Shown piece by piece: positions 8,408 through 20,145 of a stretch of DNA of 64,000 bases. The position numbers were made by a program, and so were the translations under genes. Each line of letters begins with the position of its first letter. Positions within the stretch are counted from its first letter, which is position 1. This DNA is from Pseudoxanthomonas sp. YR558. GTDB lineage: Bacteria; Pseudomonadota; Gammaproteobacteria; Xanthomonadales; Xanthomonadaceae. The stretch lies in assembly GCF_900116385.1 (NCBI RefSeq), contig NZ_FPCI01000001.1, forward strand, positions 2,329,501 through 2,393,500. Reading direction: 5' to 3'. Below the pieces are notes generated by a model. That model searched no databases, was not told where the DNA came from, and saw only the letters and a list, made by a program, of their open reading frames with translations.

Positions 8408-9277
8408 TTACTTGGCGGCCGGCTTGATGAAGCGCAGCGTCATGCGGTCGCTCTCGCCGATGGCCTGGTACTTAGCGCGGTCCGCTTCCGGATGGTCGTT
8501 GGTCGGCGGCAGCGTCCACACGCCGTTCGGATGGTCCTTGGTGTCCTTCGGGTTGGCGTTGACGTCGCTCTTGCCCGCCAGCTGGAAACCGGCGGCGGTG
8601 GCCAGCGCGATCACCTGCGCTTCGCCGACATAGCCGGTGTCATCGTCGGCCGGCACATCGGCCTTCGCGCGATGCTCCACCACGCCCAGCACGCCGCCGG
8701 GTTTCAGCACTTCGTAGAAGCCCTTGAACATGCCTTCGGCCTGGCCGGCCTTGCGCCAGTTGTGCACGTTGCGGAACGTCAGCACCACGTCGGCCGAACC
8801 CGCGGCACCGAACACCGGCGCAGCCGGGTCGTACTTCACGGTCGCGGCCTTGTCGAACTGCGCCGGGCCGTCGGTGAACTTCTTCTGCAGGTTGTCCACG
8901 CCGCGCTGGTAGTAGTTGCGGCTCTTCTCGGCCACGGCGACGGGATCGACGACGGCGGCCACGTACTTGCCCTTCGCCTTCAGGTACGGCGCCAGCACCT
9001 CGGAATACCAGCCGCCGCCGGGCGTGATTTCCACGACAGTCTGCGACGGCGTGACGCCGAAGAACGACAGGGTTTCCTTCGGATGGCGGTATGCATCGCG
9101 TGCGACGTTCTTCGGATCGCGCCAGTCGCCTTTCAGCGCGGCATCCAGTGCGGCGACATCGGCGGCGGGCAGCGCCTTCGCTGCAGCGTCGGTCTTCGCC
9201 GGCGACGCGGCGAACAAGGCGGGCGATGCGGCGAGTGCGGCCACGAGTGCCAGGGACAGCGGAATACGGGTCGTCAT
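8408..9277 (-). CDS. Exported class I SAM-methyltransferase-like protein
   Basis: 289 residues beginning with a clear signal peptide (basic MTTR, hydrophobic core, cleavage after ALFA). The mature part has a methyltransferase fold signature: [19 protein letters not shown] (SAM-loop equivalent), an acidic strand end, a [11 protein letters not shown] motif and [17 protein letters not shown]. Homologues in Xanthomonas and related genera are annotated as predicted methyltransferases. An exported SAM enzyme is odd because SAM is not known to be available in the periplasm; it may be a lapsed enzyme or a binding protein. Confidence 0.82.
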   Translation of the reverse strand: MTTRIPLSLALVAALAASPALFAASPAKTDAAAKALPAADVAALDAALKGDWRDPKNVARDAYRHPKETLSFFGVTPSQTVVEITPGGGWYSEVLAPYLKAKGKYVAAVVDPVAVAEKSRNYYQRGVDNLQKKFTDGPAQFDKAATVKYDPAAPVFGAAGSADVVLTFRNVHNWRKAGQAEGMFKGFYEVLKPGGVLGVVEHRAKADVPADDDTGYVGEAQVIALATAAGFQLAGKSDVNANPKDTKDHPNGVWTLPPTNDHPEADRAKYQAIGESDRMTLRFIKPAAK

Positions 9278-9422
9278 GCGTCAGCCCTCCAGAAAGGTGC
9301 GCGGAGCCTAGCACGCGACATGTTCAGGCGGCATGGCGGTCGTCGCAGCACGGGCACGCTTCACCGCATGCCCCATCGTCGTCGTTAGACTGGGGCGTAT
9401 CGGCACCTCCGGAGTCATCGCC

Positions 9423-10451
9423 ATGACGCGCCACGACGCCACGCAGAACACCCGCATCGTGCTGGCATCGCGGCCGCGCGGCGAACCGACCGCCGACGAT
9501 TTCCGCCTTGAGCAGATGCCGGTGCCCGAGCCTGCGGACGGCCAGGTACTGTTGCGCAATCGCTATCTGTCGCTGGACCCGTACATGCGAGGGCGCATGA
9601 ATGCCGGACGTTCGTATGCCAAGCCGGTGGAGATCGGCGAGGTGATGGACGGCGGCACGGTGTCGGAAGTGATCGCCTCGCGCCACCCGGATCTGCAGCC
9701 CGGCGACCTCGTGCTCGCGCATGGCGGGTGGCAGACCCATGCCGCCGCGCAGGGCGGCACGCTGAAGCGCAAGCTGGATGCGCGCGTCGCGCCGCTGACC
9801 ACCGCGCTCGGCGTGTACGGCATGCCGGGCTTCACCGCGTACGTCGGCCTGCACGAGATCGGCAAACCACAAGCCGGCGAAACCGTCGTGGTCGCCGCAG
9901 CCAGTGGTCCGGTCGGGGCGACGGTCGGTCAGATCGCGAAGCTGCAGGGCGCGCGCGCCGTCGGCATCGCGGGCGGCGAAGCCAAGCGGGCGTATCTGCG
10001 CGACGAACTCGGCTTCGACGTCGCGCTGGATCATCGCGCGCCGGATTTCGCCGACCAGCTGCGGGCCGCCTGTCCGAAGGGCATCGACGTGTATTTCGAG
10101 AACGTCGGTGGCGCGGTCTTCGATGCGGTGCTGCCGCTGCTCAACGATTTCGCGCGCATCCCGGTATGCGGCCTGGTCGCGCATTACAACGACACCGCCT
10201 TGCCGCCCGGGCCGGATCGCATGGCGCTGCTGATGGGCCAGATCCTGTCCCGGCACCTAACCGTGCGCGGCTTCATCCAGTACGACTTCATCGCGCTGTA
10301 CCCGCAGTTCCTGCGCGACATGGGTGCCTGGCTCACCGACGGCAAGATCCGTTACCGCGAGGACCTGGTGGAAGGCCTGGAGAACGCACCGCGCGCGCTG
10401 ATCGGCCTGCTGCGCGGCGAGAACTTCGGCAAGGTGGTGGTGAAGCTCTGA
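9423..10451 (+). CDS. NADP-dependent MDR oxidoreductase (CurA-like)
   Basis: 342 residues of the zinc-free medium-chain reductase superfamily. Features: LSLDPYMRGRMN near the N-terminus (hallmark of the leukotriene B4 dehydrogenase / curcumin reductase group), a nucleotide loop VVVAAASGPVGATVGQIAKLQGARAVGI, the YFENVGG segment, and the C-terminal RENFGKVVVKL. Such enzymes reduce alpha,beta-unsaturated aldehydes and ketones with NADPH. The ATG used aligns with family N-termini; upstream in-frame sequence is not credible coding. Confidence 0.92.
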   Translation: MTRHDATQNTRIVLASRPRGEPTADDFRLEQMPVPEPADGQVLLRNRYLSLDPYMRGRMNAGRSYAKPVEIGEVMDGGTVSEVIASRHPDLQPGDLVLAHGGWQTHAAAQGGTLKRKLDARVAPLTTALGVYGMPGFTAYVGLHEIGKPQAGETVVVAAASGPVGATVGQIAKLQGARAVGIAGGEAKRAYLRDELGFDVALDHRAPDFADQLRAACPKGIDVYFENVGGAVFDAVLPLLNDFARIPVCGLVAHYNDTALPPGPDRMALLMGQILSRHLTVRGFIQYDFIALYPQFLRDMGAWLTDGKIRYREDLVEGLENAPRALIGLLRGENFGKVVVKL

Positions 10452-10461
10452 GCACTGCGGC

Positions 10462-11367
10462 TCAGCGCTCGATGCCGTGCTCGGCTTCGTAATCCTGCAT
10501 CTTCGCGATAGCGTCCAGCAGATAGGCGTACCAGGCCTTCTCGATCTCCTCGATCGGCCCGATCAGGCGTTCGAAGTCGTGCGTGGAGGCGCCCAGGGCG
10601 AGCAACTGTTTGTAAGCGCTGGCGTACGTCCCGTCCCGGTGGTGGAACAGGAAGTGCGAGAGACTCCAGTAGTGCAGGTAGTACAGATTGACGTGCTGGT
10701 CGATGCCCGGGCCGCGGCCTTCCACCAGTTCCCGCAATGGGATGAAACGCACGGCCGCGACGTCGGCGTCGAGGCTCCCCGTGAGCTTCATGCGCGACAG
10801 CCACCAGATCGGATAGGTGTCGGGATCGCTGCGACCCGGTGTGAGCACGCCGTTCTCAAGCCAGCTCGCGCCCAGATAGCCTGCGATGCCTTCGTTGGCC
10901 CACGCGGGCAACCGCCAGCCGGCGACTTCGGTGTTCAGCTGGTGCACGGCCTCGTGCAGCATCCAGTGGTACGGGTTCGCGCTGCCGCTCCCGTAATACG
11001 CGTAGCAGGCGGGCCGCAGGTAATAGGCTTCGGCCCATGGCCGGCTGCGGTTGTTGCGCGCGAACTCGTCCGCGTCGCGGTAGAGCACCAGGATCAGCGG
11101 CGTGGTCGACGGCGCGACATGGTCCGCGAACAGCGACAGGTAGGCGGTATGCAGGCTTTCCGCGGCGGCGGCGATCTCCTGGGTCTGCGCAGGGGTCGCC
11201 GTGCTGTGCACGCGGTAGTGCGCGGTCTGCAGGAGGCGCGCGTCGTCCGGGATCGATGCCTTGGGCACGGAAGTACGCTTCGTGGGCGCGGCCTTCCACG
11301 CGATGACGCCGGCGACCGAAGCTGTCAGCGCCAGTGACGTCGCGACCAGCACGGTGCGACGCTTCAT
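10462..11367 (-). CDS. Exported HExxH protein, putative zinc metallopeptidase
   Basis: 301 residues. An N-terminal MKRR plus hydrophobic stretch is a signal peptide or membrane anchor. The middle carries MLHEAVHQLNTE, an HExxH zinc site, followed 20-odd residues later by PAWANEGIAGYLG, whose Glu is the expected third ligand, as in DUF1570/peptidase MA-like families. This predicts a periplasmic metallopeptidase with unknown substrate. Its ATG overlaps the stop of the acetyltransferase gene (ATGA), so it is last in the LysR-aceK-pat run. Confidence 0.82.
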   Translation of the reverse strand: MKRRTVLVATSLALTASVAGVIAWKAAPTKRTSVPKASIPDDARLLQTAHYRVHSTATPAQTQEIAAAAESLHTAYLSLFADHVAPSTTPLILVLYRDADEFARNNRSRPWAEAYYLRPACYAYYGSGSANPYHWMLHEAVHQLNTEVAGWRLPAWANEGIAGYLGASWLENGVLTPGRSDPDTYPIWWLSRMKLTGSLDADVAAVRFIPLRELVEGRGPGIDQHVNLYYLHYWSLSHFLFHHRDGTYASAYKQLLALGASTHDFERLIGPIEEIEKAWYAYLLDAIAKMQDYEAEHGIER

Positions 11368-14069
11368 GCGGAGGGCGGCACCGGCAGGCTGACGTTCATC
11401 AGCGTGGGGTCGTCCGGGTCCAGCTTCACGGTGAAGCCCAGGCTTTCGCACATCGCGAGCATGGTGCGGTTCTCGCGCAGTACCTGGCCTTCGATCAGCT
11501 TCAGGCCCTGCCATTGCGCGTACTCGATCATGATCTGCATCAGCTTCCAGCCGATGCCATGGCCCTTGAGGTCCGAGCGCACCAGAATGCCGTACTCGCC
11601 CTTCTCGTAGTTCGCGTCGGCATGCAGGCGTACCGCGCCCAGCATCTCGTGGGTTCCCGGATGTACCGCGACCAGCGCGATCGAGCGCGCGTAGTCGAGC
11701 TGGGTCAGCCGCGCGATGAATTCGTGGCTGAAATGACGCACCGACTGGAAGAAGCGCAGGCGCAGGTCTTCGTCGGTGATGTGGGTGAAGAACTCGCGGA
11801 ACATCGCGTCGTCTTCCGGCCGCACCGGGCGGACCAGCGCAGGCTGGCCGTCCGCCAGCTCGATGGTCCGTTCCCACTCCGTCGGATACGGGAAGATCGC
11901 GAAGCGCGGATGGCCGCGGCCCTTGTGCAATGCGCGGCCGCGCGCGACGGCGATGCGCGCGTCCACCGCCACCACGCCGTCGCGGTCGGCCAGCAGCGGG
12001 TTGATGTCGAGCTGCTGGATCTCCGGGATATCGGCCGCGAGCTGCGCCAGCTTCACCAGCACCAGCGCGACGGCGCGTTCGTCGGCCGCCGGCACGTCGC
12101 GGTAGGCCTTCAGCACGCGCGACACACGGGTGCGTGCGATCAGTTCGTGCGCCAGGCGCAGGTCCAGCGGCGGCAGGGCGACGGCCTGGTCGTTGATGAC
12201 TTCCACGGCCGTGCCGCCACGGCCGAACGCGATCACCGGGCCGAACACCGGATCGTCGGCGATGCCGGCGATCAGTTCGCGCGCCTTCGGGCGCAGCACC
12301 GTCGGTTGCACCAGCACGCCTTCGATACGCGCCTCGGGACGCCGTTCGCGCGCGCGCTGCAGGATGCCGGCAGCGGCTTCGCGCACGGCGTGCGCGTTCG
12401 GCAGGTTGAGGCGCACGCCATCCACGTCCGACTTGTGCGGGATATCGGGCGAAAGGATCTTCACCGCCACCGTCCTGCCTTCGGCGAGCAGCGGGGCCGC
12501 GATGCGCGCGGCGTCCTCGGCGTCGGTCGCGCGCCAGAGCGGCGCCATCGGAATGCCGTAGGCGGCGAGCAGCTGCGTGGTGGCCAGCGGATCCAGCCAG
12601 GTCTGGCCGGCGTCCAGTGCGGTGTCCACCAGCGCGCGCGCCATCGCCACGTCGGGACTGAAGTCTTCCGGCAGGCTCGGCGGCGTCTCCATCAACGCCG
12701 CCTGTACTTCGCGATGGCGGACCAGGTGCATGAAGCCGGCGACCGCATCGGACTCATTGGGATAGCGCGGCACGTGCGCGGCATCGAGCACGGCTTCGGC
12801 CTGCGGATCGTTGCCCAGCCATACGGTGAACACCGGCTTGCGCGACGCGGCCGCGGCGCCACTGCCCAGCACGCCGACCACCGCATCGGCCGCCTCCGCG
12901 GAAGACGACAACACGGTGGGCACGTTGACGGCCAGCAGTGCATCGTTCTCGGGGTCGGCCAGCAGCGCTTCGATCGTCGCCGCATAGCGTTCGGCATCGA
13001 TATCGGTCAGGAGGTCCACCGGATTCGTGCGCGACCAGCCGACCGGCAGGATGCGATCCAGCGCATCGCGCGTGGCATCGGACAGCGTGGCCAGCGTGCC
13101 GCCCTGTTCGTACAGGTGATCGACCGACAGCGCACCCACGCCACCGCCGTTGGTGAGGATGGCGAGCCGCCGTCCCTGGAACGGGCGGACCTGACCCAGC
13201 GTGCGTGCGGCGGCGAACAGTTCGTGCAATGAACGTACGCGCAGCAGGCCGGCGCGCCGGAAGGCCGCGCCGTACACCGCGTTGGGTTTGGCGAGGTTCT
13301 GCGTATGCGTGCTGCCGGCGGGCGTGACCTTGGCGTTGCGGCTGTGGCCGGACTTCACCACGACCACGGGCTTGGTGCGCGCGGCCGCACGCGCGGCGGA
13401 CATGAACTTGCGCGCGTCGCGGATCGCTTCCACGTACAGCAGGATCGCGCGCGTGCGGTGGTCGGTGGCGAAGTAGTCCAGCAGGTCGGCGAAATCGACG
13501 TCCAGCGCATCGCCCAGCGACACGACGGCGGAGAAGCCGACCGGTTGGCTCATGCTCCATTCCACCAGGCCGCCGGAAATCGCACCGGATTGCGAAATCA
13601 GCGCGAGGTCGCCGGCCTTCGGGAAACGACTCGCCAGGCTGGCATTAAGGCGTGCATGCGGCGCGATCACGCCCAGGCAATTCGGGCCCAACACGCGCAA
13701 GCCCTTCTCGCGCGTCAGCGCTTCCAGTTGCGCGGCCGGCGAACCGGGGCCGCTGCCCATCGCCGCGGTGAGCACGACCACGGCAGCCGCGCCTTTCTCC
13801 GCGGCTTCGGCGGCCAGCTGCGGCACCGTTGCCGCGGGCGTGGCGATCACGACCAGGTCGGGCGTCCATGGCAGATCGCGCAGATGGCGCACCGTCGCCA
13901 CGCCGTCCATCGGCGACGGATGCTTATTGACCAGGCCGATGGGACCGGCGAAGCCGGCGTTGAGCAGGTTCTCCACCACCGCGCGGCCCACCGAGCGCGG
14001 ACGCGACTGGCTGCCGACCACGGCGACGGCGCGTGGGCGGAAGATCGAGTCGAGGCGGTAGGTGCTCAT
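11364..14069 (-). CDS. pat: Pat-type protein lysine acetyltransferase (acyl-CoA synthetase/GNAT fusion)
   Basis: 901 residues: CoA-binding and succinyl-CoA-ligase-like domains (about 1-300, with VAVVGSQSRPRSVG and ISQSGAISGG), an ATP-grasp domain (about 480-700, VAVKILSPDIPHKSDVDGV), and a C-terminal GNAT domain (about 730-900, with ILVRSDLKGHGIGWKLM as acetyl-CoA loop). This order is that of Pat/PatZ, which acetylates acetyl-CoA synthetase and other targets. A His is present in STHTQ near residue 255, where NDP-forming synthetases have SHTG. The gene lies 67 bp after aceK in the same direction, pointing to shared control of acetate metabolism. Confidence 0.92.
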   Translation of the reverse strand: MSTYRLDSIFRPRAVAVVGSQSRPRSVGRAVVENLLNAGFAGPIGLVNKHPSPMDGVATVRHLRDLPWTPDLVVIATPAATVPQLAAEAAEKGAAAVVVLTAAMGSGPGSPAAQLEALTREKGLRVLGPNCLGVIAPHARLNASLASRFPKAGDLALISQSGAISGGLVEWSMSQPVGFSAVVSLGDALDVDFADLLDYFATDHRTRAILLYVEAIRDARKFMSAARAAARTKPVVVVKSGHSRNAKVTPAGSTHTQNLAKPNAVYGAAFRRAGLLRVRSLHELFAAARTLGQVRPFQGRRLAILTNGGGVGALSVDHLYEQGGTLATLSDATRDALDRILPVGWSRTNPVDLLTDIDAERYAATIEALLADPENDALLAVNVPTVLSSSAEAADAVVGVLGSGAAAASRKPVFTVWLGNDPQAEAVLDAAHVPRYPNESDAVAGFMHLVRHREVQAALMETPPSLPEDFSPDVAMARALVDTALDAGQTWLDPLATTQLLAAYGIPMAPLWRATDAEDAARIAAPLLAEGRTVAVKILSPDIPHKSDVDGVRLNLPNAHAVREAAAGILQRARERRPEARIEGVLVQPTVLRPKARELIAGIADDPVFGPVIAFGRGGTAVEVINDQAVALPPLDLRLAHELIARTRVSRVLKAYRDVPAADERAVALVLVKLAQLAADIPEIQQLDINPLLADRDGVVAVDARIAVARGRALHKGRGHPRFAIFPYPTEWERTIELADGQPALVRPVRPEDDAMFREFFTHITDEDLRLRFFQSVRHFSHEFIARLTQLDYARSIALVAVHPGTHEMLGAVRLHADANYEKGEYGILVRSDLKGHGIGWKLMQIMIEYAQWQGLKLIEGQVLRENRTMLAMCESLGFTVKLDPDDPTLMNVSLPVPPSA

Positions 14070-14136
14070 GGCGGGAAGGCGGTCTCCACGTGGCGGCTAG
14101 GGTAACGCGCCGCCTGTTGCAGGGGCATGCGCACGG

Positions 14137-15846
14137 TCACGCGAGCTTGAGCGTGTCCGGGTAAGGCGGAGTATCCGGATAGTCGCCCGCCGCGAGGTGC
14201 GACTGAAGGTCGCGCCACCAGCCAGGCTGGAACAGCGCGCCATGCGCCACCTTCAGCGCCTTCGCCTGCGGCTCGGGCAGGCCGAGGAACTGCGGGAAGC
14301 GCTCCGGGAACACATCGCCGGCGTCTACATGGAACCACGGCGCATCGGCCATCTGTTCTTCGTAGTTCTCCGCCTGCGGCCAGTCGCGGAACTGGCAGTT
14401 GGTGACCAGCCGAAGTTCGTCGTAGTCGTAGAAGACCACGCGTCCGTGCCGGGACACGCCGAAGTTCTTCAGCAGCATGTCGCCGGGGAAGATGTTGTTG
14501 CGCGCCATGTCCTTGATGGCCTGCCCGTAGTCGAGCGCGGCGGCGCGGACGGCCTCGGGCTTCTGCTCGCGCAGGTAGAGGTTGAGCGGCCGCAACCGGC
14601 GCTGCACGTAGCACAGCGCGATGACGAGGTCGTCGCCGTCTTCGCTGATGCTCTGCGCGCAGCTCTCGCGCAATTCCTGCAGCAAGGCCGGCGCGAACCG
14701 TGCACGCGGAAAGCGCAGGAAGCGGAATGCCTGCGTGTCCAGCAGCCGGCCGACGCGATCCAGGTGAAAGACGAGGTCGTACTTGTCTTCCACGTCCTGC
14801 CGGCTCATCGCCTTCGGATAGGCGAACCGGTCGCGGATCACCTTGAACACCAGCGGGTAGCTGGGCAGGGTGAACACCGCCATCACCATGCCGGGCGTGC
14901 CTTCCGCATGCACCAGCCGTTCGTCCGGATGCGCGGCGAAATGGTGGAAGAACGTGCGGTAGCGCTCGGTCTTGCCCTGCTTGGCGCGGCCGAGCACCGT
15001 GTAGATCTCGTCGATCGGCTTGCCCGGCAACAACGACCGCAGGAACACGACCGCATCGCCGACCGTCGCCAGGTCCGCGTGGAAATAACTACGCGAGGTA
15101 CCGAACAGGTGCGCCACGTCGGCACGATGGGTCAGCACGGCTTCCGCCCTCAGCTGGCCGCCGTCGTTCACCAGCGCGATCACGCAGGGCGAGAACCGGT
15201 GTTCGCCGAACACCCGGCCGACCAGATAGGCGCGCCGCTCGCGGTAGAACACCGTGTCCAGCAGCTCGATGCCGCGCACCGGCTGCGCGCCCCAGTGCGC
15301 CAGATCGTCCTGCAACCGCACCGCGATCGCCGCGGCGCACCGGGTGCGGTGCGCATACGGCACGTCGAAGCCGTAGTCCGCCAGCACGCGCACGAAGGTG
15401 TCGGTGGGCCGATGCTCGGTAACCGCATAACTGTGGCGCGCGACGGGGTGGGTGATCGCGTCGGTGGGTTCCACATCGAGCGCGACGAACTCCAGCGCCG
15501 GGTCCACGCCGCGGATGCGCAGGAAGCGGCGGCTCAGCGTGTTGTAGAAGGTCTTGTAGAGCTCGCGGTCGAGCTGGCCGGCGACCAGCACCTCGAACGC
15601 GTCGCGCGCGGCGATCCACAGCGCCCGGTCGTGCGCCCGTCCGAGCAGCGCCGACTGCAGGCGCAGGGCGCATTCGGCGATGCACTGGTCGTACAGCGCG
15701 ATGCGTTCGACGGCATCGTGGCGCGCCGCGGCCCAGTCCTGCGTCTCGAACCGGATCTTCGCGCGCCGGGTGATCTCGGCGAAGCGCGCGTGGTAATCCG
15801 CGAAGGCATCGTGGATCAGGCGGGCGATGGCATCGGCGGGGACCAT
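14137..15846 (-). CDS. aceK: Isocitrate dehydrogenase kinase/phosphatase
   Basis: 569 residues from the ATG chosen, which aligns with known AceK N-termini; a GTG seven codons upstream (15867) is the alternative. Seen: the AceK nucleotide region [16 protein letters not shown] with the Lys of [10 protein letters not shown], and the kinase-core block [15 protein letters not shown] followed by VVFYDYDEL with its acidic residues. AceK switches NADP-isocitrate dehydrogenase off by phosphorylation and on by dephosphorylation to divert isocitrate into the glyoxylate shunt. The dehydrogenase encoded nearby is the monomeric type, not the classical dimeric substrate. Confidence 0.95.
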   Translation of the reverse strand: MVPADAIARLIHDAFADYHARFAEITRRAKIRFETQDWAAARHDAVERIALYDQCIAECALRLQSALLGRAHDRALWIAARDAFEVLVAGQLDRELYKTFYNTLSRRFLRIRGVDPALEFVALDVEPTDAITHPVARHSYAVTEHRPTDTFVRVLADYGFDVPYAHRTRCAAAIAVRLQDDLAHWGAQPVRGIELLDTVFYRERRAYLVGRVFGEHRFSPCVIALVNDGGQLRAEAVLTHRADVAHLFGTSRSYFHADLATVGDAVVFLRSLLPGKPIDEIYTVLGRAKQGKTERYRTFFHHFAAHPDERLVHAEGTPGMVMAVFTLPSYPLVFKVIRDRFAYPKAMSRQDVEDKYDLVFHLDRVGRLLDTQAFRFLRFPRARFAPALLQELRESCAQSISEDGDDLVIALCYVQRRLRPLNLYLREQKPEAVRAAALDYGQAIKDMARNNIFPGDMLLKNFGVSRHGRVVFYDYDELRLVTNCQFRDWPQAENYEEQMADAPWFHVDAGDVFPERFPQFLGLPEPQAKALKVAHGALFQPGWWRDLQSHLAAGDYPDTPPYPDTLKLA

Positions 15847-15876
15847 GCGCGCGATGTTAGCCGGCACGCGCTGGAG

Positions 15877-16755
15877 TCATCGCTCCACTGCGATGCCCGC
15901 CTGCTCCAGCAGCCAGCTGCGCACCTTGCGGAAACCGGGATGGGCCAGGCTGCGTTCCGGATACACCAGGTAGTGGGCGAAGTCGGCCTGCAGCCGCTTC
16001 TTCGTCAGCGTCACCAGCCGCCCGGCCTTCACCAGCGGCTCGGCCAGCGTCCAGCGCGCCAGTGCCACGCCCACGCCTTGCGCCGCCGCCTGGTGCAGCG
16101 TCTCGGTGTCGTCGAACTGCGCGACATAGCGCGCCGGCGGCTGCCCGCCGAAATGTTCGAACCAGTCTTTCCATCGATTGGCCGGATCGCCCAGCAACGG
16201 CAACTTCGCCATCTGGTCCGGTGCCGGCCGGCCGTGCTGTTTCAGCAAGGCGGGGCTGGCGACCGGGGTGATCCATTCGTGGAAGAGGAACTCCGCGTGC
16301 ACGTTCGGCCAGCGTCCGCCGCCGAGCCGCAGCGCCAGGTCCACCGGCTCGCGCTCGAAATCCACCACGTGCGTGCTCGATTGCAGATTGAGGCCGAGCT
16401 CCGGATGCTGGGCCAGGAACGCCGGCAGGCGCGGCACCAGCCAGGCCGTGGCCATCGAAGGGATCAGGCTCAGCGTCACCGTGTGGTCGTTGCGCAACGT
16501 GGCGCGCCGCAGCGCGTGCTCGATGGTGTCCAGCGGCCCGGAGATGGCATCGAAGAGGCGTTGGCCTTCCGGCGTCATCTCCACGCCGCGAGGTCCACGT
16601 GCCAGCAGCTTGTGGCCCAGCCGCTGCTCCAGCAGCCGCATGCGATGGCTCAACGCGCTGACGGTAAGGTGCATGGCCTCGGCGGCGCGGGTGAGATTGC
16701 GCAGGCGCGCGGCCGTGACGAAGGCGTCCACCTGGTCCAGCGGCAGTCGGCTCAT
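15877..16755 (-). CDS. LysR-family transcriptional regulator (GcvA-like)
   Basis: 292 residues with the LysR helix-turn-helix at about 3-60 (LDQVDAFVTAARLRNLTRAA, then SHRMRLLEQRLG) and a periplasmic-binding-like effector domain with the GcvA-subgroup LRLGGG and FHEWITPVASPAL features. It precedes aceK by 30 bp in the same direction and is divergent from a 74-residue gene. Two CTTG-N9-CAAG sites in the divergent gap are likely its binding sites, predicting autoregulation. Its effector is unknown; control of acetate or glycine metabolism is a guess from neighbours. Confidence 0.93.
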   Translation of the reverse strand: MSRLPLDQVDAFVTAARLRNLTRAAEAMHLTVSALSHRMRLLEQRLGHKLLARGPRGVEMTPEGQRLFDAISGPLDTIEHALRRATLRNDHTVTLSLIPSMATAWLVPRLPAFLAQHPELGLNLQSSTHVVDFEREPVDLALRLGGGRWPNVHAEFLFHEWITPVASPALLKQHGRPAPDQMAKLPLLGDPANRWKDWFEHFGGQPPARYVAQFDDTETLHQAAAQGVGVALARWTLAEPLVKAGRLVTLTKKRLQADFAHYLVYPERSLAHPGFRKVRSWLLEQAGIAVER

Positions 16756-16772
16756 CTTGAATCCACCTCAAG
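16756..16772. promoter_or_regulatory. Candidate LysR-box 1 (CTTGA-N7-TCAAG)
   Basis: A perfect 5-bp inverted repeat containing the LysR-type T-N11-A core directly abuts the start codon of the LysR gene. A second copy with the same outer spacing (CTTG-N9-CAAG) lies 64 bp away. Position over the regulator's own start predicts negative autoregulation. Confidence 0.5.
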
Positions 16773-16819
16773 GCTGGCTTGCGGAGCTTTCGCTTTTTCG
16801 GGGCCGATCATGCGCCTAC

Positions 16820-16836
16820 CTTGGGAGTCCTTCAAG
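16820..16836. promoter_or_regulatory. Candidate LysR-box 2 (CTTG-N9-CAAG)
   Basis: Same 17-bp architecture as box 1, placed 28 bp before the ATG of the divergent 74-residue gene, where a bound regulator would overlap the likely promoter. Two equal sites 64 bp centre to centre fit a tetramer contacting two sites, as LysR proteins usually do. Confidence 0.45.
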
Positions 16837-16864
16837 CCGGACACCGGCGCCACGGAGCAGTCCC

Positions 16865-17089
16865 ATGCAAACCGAAACCAGGAAGCAGTGGTGGCAGCAG
16901 CTGGGTGGAATGAGCCAGGGCATGCTGTTCCTGCAGGGTCATATCGCCCACACCGACAGCCCGCCGCCCGAACCCGCCCACCGGCACCATGTCCATGATG
17001 AAGCGGGCCAGGTGCGCCATCGCGAAGCGGTGCAGCGGCTCGGCGCACGGCGGCTGCGTGCGATGACCTCGTTGTCGTTGTTCCGCTGA
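16865..17089 (+). CDS. Small protein divergent from LysR gene, unknown
   Basis: 74 residues with a good ribosome site (GGAG eight bases ahead). The sequence opens MQTETRKQWWQQLGGMSQGM, is rich in Q, H and R and ends in a basic RLGARRLRAMTSL tail; there is no signal peptide or obvious membrane helix. I do not recognise a family. The divergent position next to a LysR gene with two candidate operator sites suggests it is a regulated target. Coding status rests on the ribosome site, the start and context. Confidence 0.6.
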   Translation: MQTETRKQWWQQLGGMSQGMLFLQGHIAHTDSPPPEPAHRHHVHDEAGQVRHREAVQRLGARRLRAMTSLSLFR

Positions 17090-17100
17090 GCGGACGGCCG

Positions 17101-17137
17101 TTCAAAACACGACGCCCGGCACGAAGCCGGGCGTCGG
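17101..17137 (-). terminator. Rho-independent terminator after icd
   Basis: A perfect 10-bp GC-rich stem (GACGCCCGGC at 17111-17120 with 17126-17135) and 5-nt loop is followed on the minus strand by GTGTTTTGAA. It sits 29 bp beyond the icd stop and also separates icd from the convergent small gene. Confidence 0.8.
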
Positions 17138-17163
17138 GATGGCTGCATCCGGTGGACCGGGCG

Positions 17164-19425
<2,262 letters not shown>

Positions 19426-19556
19426 TCAGCGCGCCATTGTCGCGTGTCGCCGCACGCAGGGCAAAACGAGGGGGTATGGATGGTGCCCTCGTGTCCCGGG
19501 ACACCCTTCAGTGCCGGGGACGGTTGCCGTAGGAACCATCCGCCACCGGGCGCCGC

Positions 19557-19590
19557 AAAAAAAGCGGGCGTGGATCGCTCCACGCCCGAG
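19557..19590 (-). terminator. Rho-independent terminator of the LysM-lipoprotein operon
   Basis: A 10-bp stem (core GGGCGTGGA at 19566-19574 paired with 19579-19587, loop of four) is followed on the minus strand by seven T residues. It lies 40 bp after the lipoprotein stop. Confidence 0.88.
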
Positions 19591-19629
19591 CTTGCCCCAC
19601 ACACGTGGGAGAGAGACTTGCCTTGCGGA

Positions 19630-20112
19630 TTACTTGACTTCGATTTCCTGCGTCATGCCGACCGGCTGACCATTGAGGGTCACGTCGACCTTGTACTTGC
19701 CGGCAGGCCACGGGTTGGTGTTCGAGAATTCGACATTGGTCGTGCCAGCGTCCTCTGCCTTGACGTTGGCGGTCTGCTGACCCGCCACCTGGCCATCCTG
19801 GAACGTCAGCTTCGCATCGATCGCGGCGTCGGCCGGCGTCGATGCGTCGGTCTTCACTGAGACGATGATCTTGTCCTTCGTGCCGAAGGTGCTGACGGCG
19901 GCGACGGATTTGTCTGCAGCGGCCGTGTTGCCCACGGTGACACTGGTGGCGCTGACGGGCGCCGGAGCGGGTTCAACCGGGGCCGGCGCGGGTGCCGGTT
20001 CGGTCACGGCGGGCGGCGCCGCGACGGGCTCTTCCTTCTTCTTGCAGCCGACCAGGGCAACGGTGCCGACCAGCGCGGCGGCCAGGGCGTAGGAGATGCG
20101 GTTCTGCTTCAT
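19630..20112 (-). CDS. Exported lipoprotein, unknown function
   Basis: 160 residues. A lipobox (VALVGC) at residue 23 predicts lipid attachment; KKKEE follows, then a Pro/Ala/Glu-rich linker (residues about 30-55) and a C-terminal beta-rich domain of roughly 90 residues with an Ig-like look (WPAGKYKVDVTLNGQPVGMTQEIEV). The last part resembles periplasmic beta-sandwich domains that bind cell-wall or protein partners. It follows the LysM gene by 33 bp, so the two may cooperate at the cell wall. Confidence 0.85.
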   Translation of the reverse strand: MKQNRISYALAAALVGTVALVGCKKKEEPVAAPPAVTEPAPAPAPVEPAPAPVSATSVTVGNTAAADKSVAAVSTFGTKDKIIVSVKTDASTPADAAIDAKLTFQDGQVAGQQTANVKAEDAGTTNVEFSNTNPWPAGKYKVDVTLNGQPVGMTQEIEVK

Positions 20113-20145
20113 GGGTTCGGTCCTTGTGGATGAAGTGGAGGGCGA

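Noticed and set aside
11334..13232. 632-codon plus-strand frame opposite pat
   Set aside because: Shadow frame with Gln/Arg/His bias and no start signal.
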